Shown here piece after piece: positions 52,133 to 61,819 of a stretch of 64,000 nt of DNA (positions are counted from its first letter, which is position 1; each line of letters starts with the position of its first letter). Origin of the DNA: Lentisphaeria bacterium (lineage in GTDB: Bacteria > Verrucomicrobiota > Lentisphaeria > Victivallales > Victivallaceae); NCBI GenBank assembly GCA_017504435.1, contig JAFVRD010000013.1, positions 1 to 64,000 on the forward strand, in the 5' to 3' direction. The notes under the pieces were generated by a model. It was not told the DNA's origin. It did no database searches and was given only the letters and a program-made list of their open reading frames with translations. The translations under genes were made by a program, and so were the position numbers.

Positions 52133-52161
52133 TTGCAAACTTGCAAATTTGATGCTATATT
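52133..52161 (+). promoter_or_regulatory. Promoter of the ABC exporter genes
   Basis: TTGCAA (52133-52138), a 17-base spacer and TATATT (52156-52161). It would give a leader of about 90 bases before the permease gene. Confidence 0.6.
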
Positions 52162-52260
52162 GTTAACGTAACGATTACGAAAGACCGGAATGTACGGAAT
52201 CTCCAGAAAACTGCCGCCGGATTTTCCGGAATACTGTGCATACAAAGGAAATATTGATCA

Positions 52261-53061
52261 ATGAATGTATGGAAAAAATTAACAGCAAACAGTATCATTC
52301 AAAAACTGGCACAACACCGTTTTTTATTTGAAGAACTGGTGAAACGTGACTTCAAGCGCAAATATAAGCGTACCGTACTGGGAATGTTTTGGAGTGTGCT
52401 CTTTCCGCTGATAACGCTGATGGTGTTGAAAATCGTTTTCGGCACATTTTTCGGACGGTCTATCCCCAATTATACCATATATCTTTTTTGCGGGACACTG
52501 CTTTTTTCATACTTCCGGGAAACAACCAATACCGGTATGGTGGCACTTTTGAACAATGCACCGATTTTTTCAAAGATCAATGTCCCCAAATATATATTTC
52601 TGCTCTCGGCATCAGTTTCATCATTGATCAATTTTCTGTTGTCGCTGTCAGTATTTTTTCTCTTTTGCATCTTTGATAATATCAGTTTTTCGTGGAAAAT
52701 GCTGTTGCTGATATATCCGATTGCCGGACTGACGGTATTTAATATCGGAGTAGCCATGTTTGTTTCCTGCTTATATGTTTTTTTCAGAGATATGCGGTAC
52801 TTGTATGACATTGTACTGATGCTGCTGATGTATATGTCAGCGATTTTTTATTCAACAGATGCCTTTCCTCCGGTATATCAAAAACTTTTTCTTCTCAATC
52901 CGGTTTATGTGTATATATCATACTTCCGGAGTATTGTCATTAATAGTGCGATCCCTGATTGGCAGATATCGGTATTGGCGATCGTGTATCCGTTTATTGC
53001 CTTGCTTTTTGGCTGCCTGCTGTATAAAAATTTGAACAGGAAATTTCTCTATTATGTCTGA
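52261..53061 (+). CDS. ABC-2 type polysaccharide export permease (Wzm-like)
   Basis: A 266-residue inner-membrane protein with about six transmembrane helices. The cytoplasmic N-terminus has the family segment LVKRDFKRKYKRTVLGMFWSV, and the C-terminal half has the FFRDMRYLYDIVLMLLMYMSAIFYS stretch typical of O-antigen and teichoic-acid exporters. It overlaps the ATPase gene by eight bases. Together they would export a lipid-linked polysaccharide made by the nearby glycosyltransferases. Confidence 0.9.
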   Translation: MNVWKKLTANSIIQKLAQHRFLFEELVKRDFKRKYKRTVLGMFWSVLFPLITLMVLKIVFGTFFGRSIPNYTIYLFCGTLLFSYFRETTNTGMVALLNNAPIFSKINVPKYIFLLSASVSSLINFLLSLSVFFLFCIFDNISFSWKMLLLIYPIAGLTVFNIGVAMFVSCLYVFFRDMRYLYDIVLMLLMYMSAIFYSTDAFPPVYQKLFLLNPVYVYISYFRSIVINSAIPDWQISVLAIVYPFIALLFGCLLYKNLNRKFLYYV

Positions 53062-53875
53062 ATCCAAAAATATCGTTCTCAGCTGCCGGAATGTAAGCAT
53101 CAGGTATATCACCGGAGATTTGAAATCGATCGGCTTGAAAGAATATATATTGCGCAAACTCACCGGAGCGTATTCCATTCAGGAATTCTGGGCGGATAAA
53201 AATATATCTTTTGAATTATGCAAAGGAGATCTGCTCGGTATTATCGGAACTAACGGAGCCGGAAAATCGACCCTCCTGAAAGCAGTTTCAGGCATTATGA
53301 TCCCCTCCTCCGGAAATTTGTACGTCCGGGGCAAAATAGCAGCTTTATTGGAACTTGCCAAAGGCTTCGATAATGAATTAACGGTAAAAGAGAATACCTT
53401 TCTGCGCGGTGCACTGCTGGGATATTCCAAAAACTTCATGCTTGAAAAATACGATGAAATCATTGCTTATGCTGATTTGGAGGAGTTCCAGGAGCATCTT
53501 TTCAAGCAGTTGTCCAGCGGAATGAAAAGCCGCCTGGCGTTTGCGATCGCCTGTTTTGTCAAACCGGATATACTCATCCTTGATGAAGTACTGGCAGTCG
53601 GCGACGGGATGTTCCGCAAAAAGAGTGAACAGACTATGAAAGAGATTCTTGCCAATGGAGTCACCGGGCTGTTTGTATCACATTCTTTGACGAGTGTACG
53701 CAAAATGTGCAACAAGATCCTCTGGCTTGACCATGGTGAACAGGTCACATTTACTGACCGTGTACAGGAGTGTTGCGATGCATATGAACACTTTTTAACC
53801 ACCAAACGGCTGCCGGCAGCCCATGAAATTCCAGTGTATGCGGCGGAGTTTCAAAAGAAAACAGCTCAGAAGTAA
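53054..53875 (+). CDS. ABC transporter ATP-binding protein (Wzt-like)
   Basis: A 273-residue ATPase. Walker A is GTNGAGKSTLLK, signature LSSGMKSRLAFA, Walker B DILILDEVLAVGDG, followed by the switch His in FVSHS. The N-terminal extension before the core (SCRNVSIRY) and the MIPSSGNLYVRGKIAALLEL loop are those of O-antigen exporters. It lacks the extra C-terminal carbohydrate-binding domain of some Wzt proteins, which fits export that does not depend on a chain-end cap. Confidence 0.92.
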   Translation: MSESKNIVLSCRNVSIRYITGDLKSIGLKEYILRKLTGAYSIQEFWADKNISFELCKGDLLGIIGTNGAGKSTLLKAVSGIMIPSSGNLYVRGKIAALLELAKGFDNELTVKENTFLRGALLGYSKNFMLEKYDEIIAYADLEEFQEHLFKQLSSGMKSRLAFAIACFVKPDILILDEVLAVGDGMFRKKSEQTMKEILANGVTGLFVSHSLTSVRKMCNKILWLDHGEQVTFTDRVQECCDAYEHFLTTKRLPAAHEIPVYAAEFQKKTAQK

Positions 53876-53928
53876 CATTATCAGCAATGGTTAATTCCAT
53901 ATATTGAATCTTGCCGGCTATAGAAATA

Positions 53929-54909
53929 TCATACCCGTGAAAAATGCCACGAAATGCTGATGGCAAGTGCTTTCATCTGATTTTGTATGGCAATACGTTT
54001 TGTTCCGCGTGAGAGAAACAGCGGGCCGAGCAAGGCTGCAAGCCGGATAAATCTTGCAGCAGTACGGAAAACAGATTTGCCATGCTCCTGATCTTCGAGT
54101 GCAAATTTCCTGCCGTACTCCATCAAAACCAGTTCTTCAGTATGTTCATAACCAAAATATTCCCGGACGGCTTCAAAGAAGCGTATTGAATAGGGAGATC
54201 TCCTTATAAACCATTCCGGAGTTCTTCTTGCACCATACCATATCCCGCCCGAATGTTTACGGTATACACTCATGATATCCGGCAGCATTTTTATTTTCCC
54301 CAACTGAGCGTGCAGTAAAAAAATGAACCAATCCCCCGGCAAAATCCGGTCGGGGATCAGATCGTAAGAATCCCGGTGAAATCTCCAACGGAGCAATACA
54401 GAATTGGTCTGCATGAAGTTTTGTTTCAGCAGATCTGACAATTCCAATTCAGTTTTGTGAAACCGGAATGAGGGGCTGGGAAACACTGATGAAGCTTTCT
54501 TATCCCCCTCCCATTTTATTTTTACCGGGTGGAAACAGACCGAATGATCGGGATTGGCGTCGAGGAAATCGACCTGTTTCTGCAATTTATTTTCATCAGT
54601 CCAGTAATCATCACCTTCACAATAAGCCACATATTCGCCTTGAATAAGCGGATAAATGAAAGTTTTTGACATAGTTTTGCCTTTGCGCCACTGATTTTCC
54701 GGCTGCAGGACAGGTTTGATGATATGCGGATAATTTGCCGCATATTCCCGGACAATATCAGCAGTACCGTCAGTGGAGGCATCATCGTGAACGATAACTT
54801 CAAAGGGGAAATCCGTTTTCTGTCTGACAAATCCCTCAAGACACTCCCGGATGAATGCCCGGTGATTGTAGGTCGCGCAAATAACTGAAACTTTTGATGC
54901 ATGAACCAT
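53929..54909 (-). CDS. Family 2 glycosyltransferase
   Basis: A 326-residue GT-A fold enzyme: VSVICATYNHRAFIRECLEG, EVIVHDDASTDGTADIV, and the metal motif in YCEGDDYWTDE. The C-terminal 100 residues are basic and amphipathic, probably membrane-associated. It converges on the ABC exporter genes and is last in the minus-strand polysaccharide operon. Confidence 0.9.
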   Translation of the reverse strand: MVHASKVSVICATYNHRAFIRECLEGFVRQKTDFPFEVIVHDDASTDGTADIVREYAANYPHIIKPVLQPENQWRKGKTMSKTFIYPLIQGEYVAYCEGDDYWTDENKLQKQVDFLDANPDHSVCFHPVKIKWEGDKKASSVFPSPSFRFHKTELELSDLLKQNFMQTNSVLLRWRFHRDSYDLIPDRILPGDWFIFLLHAQLGKIKMLPDIMSVYRKHSGGIWYGARRTPEWFIRRSPYSIRFFEAVREYFGYEHTEELVLMEYGRKFALEDQEHGKSVFRTAARFIRLAALLGPLFLSRGTKRIAIQNQMKALAISISWHFSRV

Positions 54910-54918
54910 TGTACAAAA

Positions 54919-55809
54919 TTACTCCGCTAATGCATTTACTATTTCGGTAACAGTATCCGACAAGGTATATTCAGCTTCCCAGTTGAAGTCACGTTTTATC
55001 CGGCTTGTATCAAGCGAAATAGTATGACTTTTATCGCTGTTCAAAAATTCAATTTCAACGGAATCCCCTTTTACACGTTGAATAACGTCTGCTATTGTTT
55101 CGGCAATATCTTTCAGCAAAGTTCCAGCGTCTGATCCTAAATTATATATTTTTTCCCAAGCATCAACGTTATCACTATCGGCAATTTTCATAATACATTT
55201 TACAGCATCATTAACATGTAAAAACGAAAACAGAATGTCTCCTGTTATAATTTGTAATTTGTGCTCTGCAAGTGCTTGCTGGGTCATTCGACAAACCAAA
55301 TGATCAGGATACGCCGCGCCGATTAAACTGGCAAGACGAATATTAGTAAATTTTGTTGTAGAATCTGCAAAAATCACATTGGCTAACTCTTCGCAGGCAT
55401 ATTTAGTTATTCCATAATGGGATGATGGGTTTAATGGACTTTCTTCGCATGACTTCTCCACAGATTTACCACCATAAACTGCTTGAGAAGAAATGTTTAT
55501 AACTTTATTAACACTACCGGAAGCCCATTCAAAAACTTGTTTGGAGAAATTAATGCTTGAAACAAGTTCTGCACCACTTTCTGATCTAGCAAATGCACAA
55601 TGAATTAAGCAATCTATCCCATTTGCGGATATTTTATGTATATCTTTATTCGCAATAACATGAATATTATCTACCGCTGAAAACTCTTTTGAAATACGAT
55701 CCAAACGGGAAGATAAAGCATAAACTTCAACAGTTCGATCTTTCGCAAACTCCTGAACGAGTTTCCCACCTAAAACGCCACCGGCTCCGGTTACCAATAC
55801 TTTTTTCAT
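54919..55809 (-). CDS. NAD-dependent epimerase/dehydratase (extended SDR)
   Basis: A 296-residue enzyme: VTGAGGVLGGKLVQEF nucleotide loop, YGITKYACEEL with catalytic Tyr and Lys, and a Ser in NISSQAVYGG. It probably makes or modifies a nucleotide sugar for the polysaccharide. Its DNA is visibly A+T-richer than that of the surrounding housekeeping genes. It ends nine bases before the GT2 gene. Confidence 0.88.
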   Translation of the reverse strand: MKKVLVTGAGGVLGGKLVQEFAKDRTVEVYALSSRLDRISKEFSAVDNIHVIANKDIHKISANGIDCLIHCAFARSESGAELVSSINFSKQVFEWASGSVNKVINISSQAVYGGKSVEKSCEESPLNPSSHYGITKYACEELANVIFADSTTKFTNIRLASLIGAAYPDHLVCRMTQQALAEHKLQIITGDILFSFLHVNDAVKCIMKIADSDNVDAWEKIYNLGSDAGTLLKDIAETIADVIQRVKGDSVEIEFLNSDKSHTISLDTSRIKRDFNWEAEYTLSDTVTEIVNALAE

Positions 55810-55824
55810 GTTTACTCTCCTGGA

Positions 55825-58218
55825 TCAAAAGCTGTTTGTCCAGACTTCATCCCGCACAGACCGTTCCTTTTTGGAATAATCCTCATGCTTATATTCAATA
55901 AATTCCATATTTTTTTTCATCGCTACTACATTTTTTAATAACAAAATATACTTCCGGTAGAGCGTATAAATTGGCCAGGCGATACGTTTTCCCATCAAGC
56001 ACACCAAAACATTCAATAGTTTCGATTTCGTTTCCATGCGCAACACTTTTTCGTGCCTGTAGTTCGTATATTTGTTAATCATATACCTGCGATAATTATA
56101 TGAATACTGGGTTTCTGTTTTTGTCAGACCACCCCATACGCCATTTTCATGGAACACATATTCCGACATTATCTCATCGCAGTAATAAAAAGGACCTCTG
56201 TCAAGAGCGAAATAAAAAAGATAAATATCCCGCAACCGCACATTGGGATACTCTTTTGTAAAATCTATCGAATTACGATGTATCCTCGCGGAGAGGTGTG
56301 TATAAAAGAAATTCTCAAAAGTATAAGTTTCAGGTGGATTTTCAATTCCTTTTGCCACATGAGTATACGAATATTTTACACCTTTCTTTTTGTTATAAAA
56401 AACTGCATCGTGTGTATACGCCATGTATTCCGGATGGCTTTCCAAAAAATCCAAAGCCTTCTGGATTTTTTGAGGATGACACCAGCGATCATCTCCATCA
56501 AGTCTTGCGAAATATTTTGTCTTTATTTGCCGCACATGAGCTGTTATACTAACAGATCCGGTATTAATCGGCTCTGGACAATATTCTACCCGATCAGGAT
56601 AGTTCACCGCATAAAAAAGGCAACGTTCTGATGTACTGTCAGAAGAACAATCATCTATTATCTTAAGCAAATATGGATAGGTTGTCTCTTGTTCCAAAAC
56701 ACTTAAAATTGCAGCATCAATACTTCCGGAATGATTGTAAGAGGAAAGCAAAACGGTAAGTAAATATTCCTTGTTTTCACGAATTGCTTTTAATTTTTGC
56801 AAACAAGGCTGCATCATCCGCAAGAGCGGCAAAAGTTCCTCCCGTTTTGCCAAAAAAGAATTAACCTGGTCGCGAGTAAATACATCCTTTTTCGGAAAAA
56901 TTCTTTTCGATCGGTATGCATTCCACAACGATTTTTTTTCAGGGAAAAGTGCAAAATAATACAGCGATGATGGCGCAAAAATCAACATGCTACTCCCGTT
57001 TTCGGAAAAGATATTGATAGTATGTTGGACTTGATTTATTAACTCATACAACGCTGTTTTATCCGTTGCTTGTAAAAATACACGAAGTAAAATTTTATTG
57101 AGCGTACCGCAGGCAGCTTCCGGAATTTCTTCTCCTTCGGAATGATTTTTAACAACTCGAATGACTCCAGACAGTTTCTCAACGTCTTCAATGCCGTGAA
57201 ATTTTCCGATTTTGCCAACGCACCCCAAAAATGTGATTTGAGCAGCACTTTCGTTAAATTCAGGATTGATTTTTTCCACCAACCGGTCGTCTCCGAATCC
57301 TTTGCCAAGTGCATAATCAGTCAGCAATTTCAGCGGATTGAACCCACAGACGTTTTCAAAAATAATATGTTCCTGTGTCCCGGAAATCCGCCATCCCATA
57401 TCATAGGGATAAATATGCTCATCTTTGACAATGGCTTGAATGAACACCATCCCGTTTTGTATTCCCATATCGGTCAGGGATTTTTTCATTTTTTCATCGC
57501 AAATTTCCCGGTAAAGTTCCAAATAACGCGATGTCCATATATATCCAACCGGCAGAGGAATATATTTTTTGTCAAAACGGAAAACCAAGCGATCAGCCAG
57601 TGCAGCCAAATACGGCACACCGTCTTTTACAATATAAACGATGGTGATCTCATCTTTATTTTCAATATATTTTTCAGCGATGAAGACTCCTGATTTTGAA
57701 TACTCCAATGCCTTGCTGCAACTTGCCGCCACATCGCTTTCAGAAGCACAAATCGTAATCCCTCTGGCACCACTGCCGTCCACCGGTTTCAGCAAAATCG
57801 GATACTCTATATCACTTTGAGCAAGTTTTTCTGAATCCACCTGATATTCAGGGATTACTTCGATCCCGTTTTTCTCCCAAACAGCCTTGTAATATTGCTT
57901 GTTTGAGCACCTTTCCCACATTTCCAAAGTCGCATAACACGGCAGATTCAAACGTTCACATATTTCAATACAACGGGCAATGTTAAATTCGTGACATCCG
58001 GTAAAAACAGCATCTACACCGCTTGTCTTTGCTTTCTCAACAATCGCATCCACATCTGCCGTTGAAAAATCCCAACATTCATCCGCCAACTGCTTGCATG
58101 GAGACTCTTCCACCGGAAGATAATCGCAAACAATAATGTAATATCCCTGCTCTCTTGCATAATTCAGTATATCTACAGAACCAATTGGCTTGCCACCCAA
58201 CAGCAAAAATTTTTTCAC
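55825..58218 (-). CDS. Bifunctional ATP-grasp ligase - GT2 glycosyltransferase fusion
   Basis: A 797-residue protein. The GTG start at 58218 (VKKFLLLGGKPIGSVDIL) has AGGAG 10 bases upstream; the longer frame to 58254 is unsupported. Residues of about 1-390 are an ATP-grasp domain of the carbamoyl-phosphate synthase type: pre-ATP-grasp Rossmann part, LLKPVDGSGARGITIC, and FIAEKYIENKDEITIVY. From about residue 490 a GT2 domain follows: LLTVLLSSYNHSGSIDAAIL, KIIDDCSSDSTSE, YFARLDGDDRW. The fusion suggests that one protein both forms an amide on a sugar (or activates an amino acid) and transfers a sugar. Low G+C and rare-looking codons suggest horizontal origin. Confidence 0.85.
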   Translation of the reverse strand: MKKFLLLGGKPIGSVDILNYAREQGYYIIVCDYLPVEESPCKQLADECWDFSTADVDAIVEKAKTSGVDAVFTGCHEFNIARCIEICERLNLPCYATLEMWERCSNKQYYKAVWEKNGIEVIPEYQVDSEKLAQSDIEYPILLKPVDGSGARGITICASESDVAASCSKALEYSKSGVFIAEKYIENKDEITIVYIVKDGVPYLAALADRLVFRFDKKYIPLPVGYIWTSRYLELYREICDEKMKKSLTDMGIQNGMVFIQAIVKDEHIYPYDMGWRISGTQEHIIFENVCGFNPLKLLTDYALGKGFGDDRLVEKINPEFNESAAQITFLGCVGKIGKFHGIEDVEKLSGVIRVVKNHSEGEEIPEAACGTLNKILLRVFLQATDKTALYELINQVQHTINIFSENGSSMLIFAPSSLYYFALFPEKKSLWNAYRSKRIFPKKDVFTRDQVNSFLAKREELLPLLRMMQPCLQKLKAIRENKEYLLTVLLSSYNHSGSIDAAILSVLEQETTYPYLLKIIDDCSSDSTSERCLFYAVNYPDRVEYCPEPINTGSVSITAHVRQIKTKYFARLDGDDRWCHPQKIQKALDFLESHPEYMAYTHDAVFYNKKKGVKYSYTHVAKGIENPPETYTFENFFYTHLSARIHRNSIDFTKEYPNVRLRDIYLFYFALDRGPFYYCDEIMSEYVFHENGVWGGLTKTETQYSYNYRRYMINKYTNYRHEKVLRMETKSKLLNVLVCLMGKRIAWPIYTLYRKYILLLKNVVAMKKNMEFIEYKHEDYSKKERSVRDEVWTNSF

Positions 58219-58311
58219 CTTTACAATTCTCCTAACCCAATAAAATCCAATCAATAAACATGCGGAGGTGAGTTCAAAAAATGTGAATCATCAGAACATT
58301 TCGCACAAATA

Positions 58312-59514
58312 TCACTCCGCAAACTCCACAGAGTACAGCGAATTAAAATTACTGATGATCCATTCCATATCGGCACGATCTTTATAACGCATGATCAATA
58401 CTCCAAGTGCATTGTTTGCACCATCAAATTTGCAAATTTGCTCCCCGGGCACCGGATAGATGTGTCTTTCCACAATACGTTTTTCTAATTCATCCGACAA
58501 ATTCAGGCGTTTGAAAATACCATCCCGGTCTGAATGCAAAATCAAATGACTGTAGTAGCGGCAATCCATTGGCTCTGAATAAGCAGGTATTGCCTCTCCT
58601 GCGGCAACTTTTATCGCCCGATCCAGAAAATTGAATCCAGTCGCATATTCAATGATTTTGGGAGTAAAATTCCCACCGTTTCTGGCACCAATATCAATGA
58701 TATAGACCTTGCCATCACGTTTGGAAACGCGCAATTCTACGTTAATCCCGCCATTCTTAAAACCGACTTTACTTATAAATTCCTGTATTTCATCTTTACA
58801 ACGCGTAAAAACTTCCGGTGAATGGGCTGTCGGATATGCAGTTGAATAAGGCACGAAATTATTCATGGCAACATCAAAATAATGATCTCCCAAACACAAA
58901 AATTCCAACTTACCGTCATTAACAAATCCATCTCCGTGAAGCTGTCTGCCTACCGGTTCGATATACTCCTCAACAACAATCCGGCCAGCCCTGGATTTTT
59001 GGATCGCAGTCACAGCTGCAGCCCGGATCGCAGCATGCTCCATGACCAGTGTGACACCCTTGCTGCCGGATGAATCGACCGGTTTTACAATCACCGGAAA
59101 TTGAAAATCCTTTGTCCCGGATACCACTGCATCAACTTCACTGAAACTGCTGAATGCCGGGACATTCAAGTCGTTTTTCCGCAAAAAATCACGGAATAAA
59201 TCTTTTTCCGACATCACTTTTACACTTTGATAAGGATTCCCCGGCAATCCCAGCTTTTCTGCCACATAGGCAACCGTCACCGCAGCAGGATCAGAATTAT
59301 AGGTCATAATCGCATCGATTTGACATTTTTTTGCCAATTCAAGCACCGCATTCAAATCCGTCGTACTGTCAAAATGCGCTTCATCTGCAATTTTATGACC
59401 GGGATTTTCGGGTATATAATCACAGGTTATAACATAGAATCCAATCTCTCTGGCACGCTTGATCAACTCAAGATGCATTGCCATTGCACCCAATATCAGT
59501 AACTTTTTTTTCAC
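58312..59514 (-). CDS. ATP-grasp domain carboxylate-amine ligase
   Basis: A 400-residue protein of the same ATP-grasp type as the N-terminal half of the next gene: MKKKLLILGAMAMHLELIKR, FPVIVKPVDSSGSKGVTLV, IVVEEYIEP, and metal-binding YIIDIGARNGGNF. The GTG start has AGGAG 8 bases upstream and overlaps the aminotransferase stop by four bases (GTGA), so the two are coupled. In sugar loci such ligases typically form amide or peptide bonds; with the DegT enzyme next to it, N-acylation of an amino sugar is the likely role (inference). Confidence 0.85.
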   Translation of the reverse strand: MKKKLLILGAMAMHLELIKRAREIGFYVITCDYIPENPGHKIADEAHFDSTTDLNAVLELAKKCQIDAIMTYNSDPAAVTVAYVAEKLGLPGNPYQSVKVMSEKDLFRDFLRKNDLNVPAFSSFSEVDAVVSGTKDFQFPVIVKPVDSSGSKGVTLVMEHAAIRAAAVTAIQKSRAGRIVVEEYIEPVGRQLHGDGFVNDGKLEFLCLGDHYFDVAMNNFVPYSTAYPTAHSPEVFTRCKDEIQEFISKVGFKNGGINVELRVSKRDGKVYIIDIGARNGGNFTPKIIEYATGFNFLDRAIKVAAGEAIPAYSEPMDCRYYSHLILHSDRDGIFKRLNLSDELEKRIVERHIYPVPGEQICKFDGANNALGVLIMRYKDRADMEWIISNFNSLYSVEFAE

Positions 59515-60653
59515 TTGGATTCTCCTGCGATTTCTTTTACGATCGACGCTATTTTCTCCACATCATGGAGACTCAAATTATCATAAGTCGGCAAAGTCAA
59601 CACCCGCGCCGCCGCATCTTTAGCAACCGGGGTCTCATTACCGCCGAGGTATGGAGTAAAATCCGTCAGCAGCGGATAGAAATAACGCCGGGCAAAGACA
59701 TTATATTTTTTAAGTTCCTTATAAACTTTTTCCCGGGTCTCAAAATCTTTGAACAATACCGGACAGTAAGCATCATTGCGGGAAAAATCATCCGGAGTGA
59801 TATTGGTATTCCCGGAAATCGGGTTGACCATCCGGATATTTTCACAGCGGGCAAACGCTTTCTCGTAGGTTTCGTGAATGCTGCGGCGATAGGCTATCAA
59901 ACGGTCAACGGCATTCATACATAAATTACCCATCGTTGCCTGCAATTCATTCATTTTCGCATTGGTTCCGACATCAATGCATTTGGTTTCAGAAAGAATG
60001 GCAAAGTTGCGGAGCTGTTCCAGTTTTGCTTGCAGTGAACTGTCGGCAAAAGTAAGCAATCCACCCTCGCAGCTGTGGAACAGTTTGGTCGGATGGAAAC
60101 TGAACATGGACATATCGCCATAAGCGGCAATGGAACGATCCCGCAATTTCACCCCGAACGCATGGGCAGCATCGTAAATTATTTTCACCCCGTATTTCTC
60201 TGACAGCCGGGCAAAACCATCCACATCACAGGGATGACCGTAAACATGCACCGGGACAATAGCTTTGGTACGGGGAGTTATCAATTTTTCGCATGCCGCC
60301 GGATCCAAACAGAGGTTTTCCGGGTCGATATCGGCAAATACCGGATTGGCTCCAATCCTTTTGATCGCATGGGCAGTAGCAACAAACGTAAATGGAGTGG
60401 TAATCACATCATATCCGCTTAAATCCAAAGCATACAACCCGACTTCCAATGCCAAAGTTCCGTTATTAAAAAGATCCAGATTTTTGACATCCATTCTGAG
60501 ATAATCGGCAAGCCGCTGCTGAAATTCACGCAATACCGGTCCGTTATTGGTCAGATACTGATTTTGCCAGATTTTCTCACATGCCTTTTTGAAATCCTCA
60601 AGCGGGGGAAAATACGGTCTGGTAACTAAAATTGTTTTCTCAAAAGGTTCCAT
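59511..60653 (-). CDS. DegT/DnrJ/EryC1/StrS aminotransferase (sugar aminotransferase)
   Basis: A 380-residue PLP enzyme that aminates nucleotide-linked keto sugars. Family landmarks: LFNNGTLALEVGLYAL, PVHVYGHPCDVDGF, YDAAHAFGV, and FSFHPTKLFHSCEGG with the PLP-binding Lys; the usual FARRYFYPLL near the C-terminus. GGGAGA lies 10 bases before the ATG and a strong promoter lies about 85 bases upstream. It is the first gene of the operon continuing with the two ATP-grasp genes, the epimerase and a GT2. Confidence 0.93.
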   Translation of the reverse strand: MEPFEKTILVTRPYFPPLEDFKKACEKIWQNQYLTNNGPVLREFQQRLADYLRMDVKNLDLFNNGTLALEVGLYALDLSGYDVITTPFTFVATAHAIKRIGANPVFADIDPENLCLDPAACEKLITPRTKAIVPVHVYGHPCDVDGFARLSEKYGVKIIYDAAHAFGVKLRDRSIAAYGDMSMFSFHPTKLFHSCEGGLLTFADSSLQAKLEQLRNFAILSETKCIDVGTNAKMNELQATMGNLCMNAVDRLIAYRRSIHETYEKAFARCENIRMVNPISGNTNITPDDFSRNDAYCPVLFKDFETREKVYKELKKYNVFARRYFYPLLTDFTPYLGGNETPVAKDAAARVLTLPTYDNLSLHDVEKIASIVKEIAGESK

Positions 60654-60736
60654 TCTTATTCTTATCTCCCTGAAACTGCAACATTTCCCAGTATATCAAA
60701 AGGAGAATCCTACTCCTCGGTAATCCCCCTTGCCAT

Positions 60737-60765
60737 AAGATATATCAACATAATAAAATTGTCAA
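60737..60765 (-). promoter_or_regulatory. Promoter of the aminotransferase/ATP-grasp operon
   Basis: Perfect TTGACA (60760-60765), 17-base spacer and TATCTT (60737-60742) on the minus strand, in the 206-base gap between two GT2/aminotransferase genes. No other feature was seen in that gap. Confidence 0.75.
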
Positions 60766-60859
60766 GGCAAGACAGTTATTATTGTCCCATTTATTATAAA
60801 AATTCACCTGTGGCAGTACATTACCGGCGAATGTTTGGTAATTTGTTATCTGTAATAAA

Positions 60860-61819
60860 TCACACGATGAGAAAAAGACCGGTATTACGCAAAAATCCTT
60901 CCATCCGGAAGCCATTTTTCCAGAGGAACACACGCTTTTCCAACCAACTGAGATTTTTGAAATTGCGCATACCGTCCAGCAACTGCTGCTGCGAAACAGA
61001 AAGCTGTTGCGGATGGCTCTCCAATACTGCGATACCCTGATCGATTTTGCAATACAATTTTTCCCGGACGGCACAGATATCATGGATGGCTTTCCGCAAA
61101 AATCCGCCGATCCCATACCGGAATGCTCCTAAAACATTTTTCCCGTGCTGGCGGTATTTTATCGCCGGTTCATTTACAAAAACGATTTTGCCGAATACCG
61201 CCGCCATCGCCGCCACCCAATGATCGTGCATCAATGCCGCTTTGCTGATCGGCAGAATCAGATTTTTCAATGCGGCATTGAAAAGCATTGTATTGCCGGA
61301 GGCAACATTTTGGATAAAAATACGTTCCGGTGCAAAATTCTCGGTATTCAGACGCTGAGTTTTTACCATTGATTTTCCAGTAGTCACAAGAGCATGATCA
61401 ACTATTTCCGAATCGGTAAACACCAGGATCGGCATAGCTGTCCCCGATTCTGCCTCTGCTTTGCAGCATGCGTCCAGAGAAATCGCGATTTTATTGCTTT
61501 TCCAGACATCATCATGATCGCAAAACATCACATAATCAGCAGCGGCAGCGGCAAGCAATTTCCCGAAATTTTCACATGCCGAAGCCGGTTCAGAGCCCAA
61601 AAAACGGATTTTACCGGGAAAACGCTCCTGATAACCGGAGATTATTTCCAATGTATCATCGCAGGAACCGCCGTCACTTATCAAAATCTCAAAATCCTGA
61701 CAACTCTGCGCCATTAATGAATCAAGCTGTTCTGCCAGAAAAGCATGGGAATTATATGTCGCAAGCAATATCTGTATCATGATCATACTGTTTTCTGATT
61801 TTTTTACCGGCATTGGCAT
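60860..61819 (-). CDS. Family 2 glycosyltransferase (rhamnosyltransferase-like)
   Basis: Up to 319 residues. The start is uncertain: Met at 61819, or more likely one of the Met codons at 61786 or 61780 (MIQILLATYNSHAFLAEQLD), which overlap the end of the preceding gene by about 30 bases. GT-A motifs are ILLATYNSHAFLAEQ, ILISDGGSCDDTLEII, and the metal site FCDHDDVWK. It probably elongates the same polysaccharide. Confidence 0.88.
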   Translation of the reverse strand: MPMPVKKSENSMIMIQILLATYNSHAFLAEQLDSLMAQSCQDFEILISDGGSCDDTLEIISGYQERFPGKIRFLGSEPASACENFGKLLAAAAADYVMFCDHDDVWKSNKIAISLDACCKAEAESGTAMPILVFTDSEIVDHALVTTGKSMVKTQRLNTENFAPERIFIQNVASGNTMLFNAALKNLILPISKAALMHDHWVAAMAAVFGKIVFVNEPAIKYRQHGKNVLGAFRYGIGGFLRKAIHDICAVREKLYCKIDQGIAVLESHPQQLSVSQQQLLDGMRNFKNLSWLEKRVFLWKNGFRMEGFLRNTGLFLIV

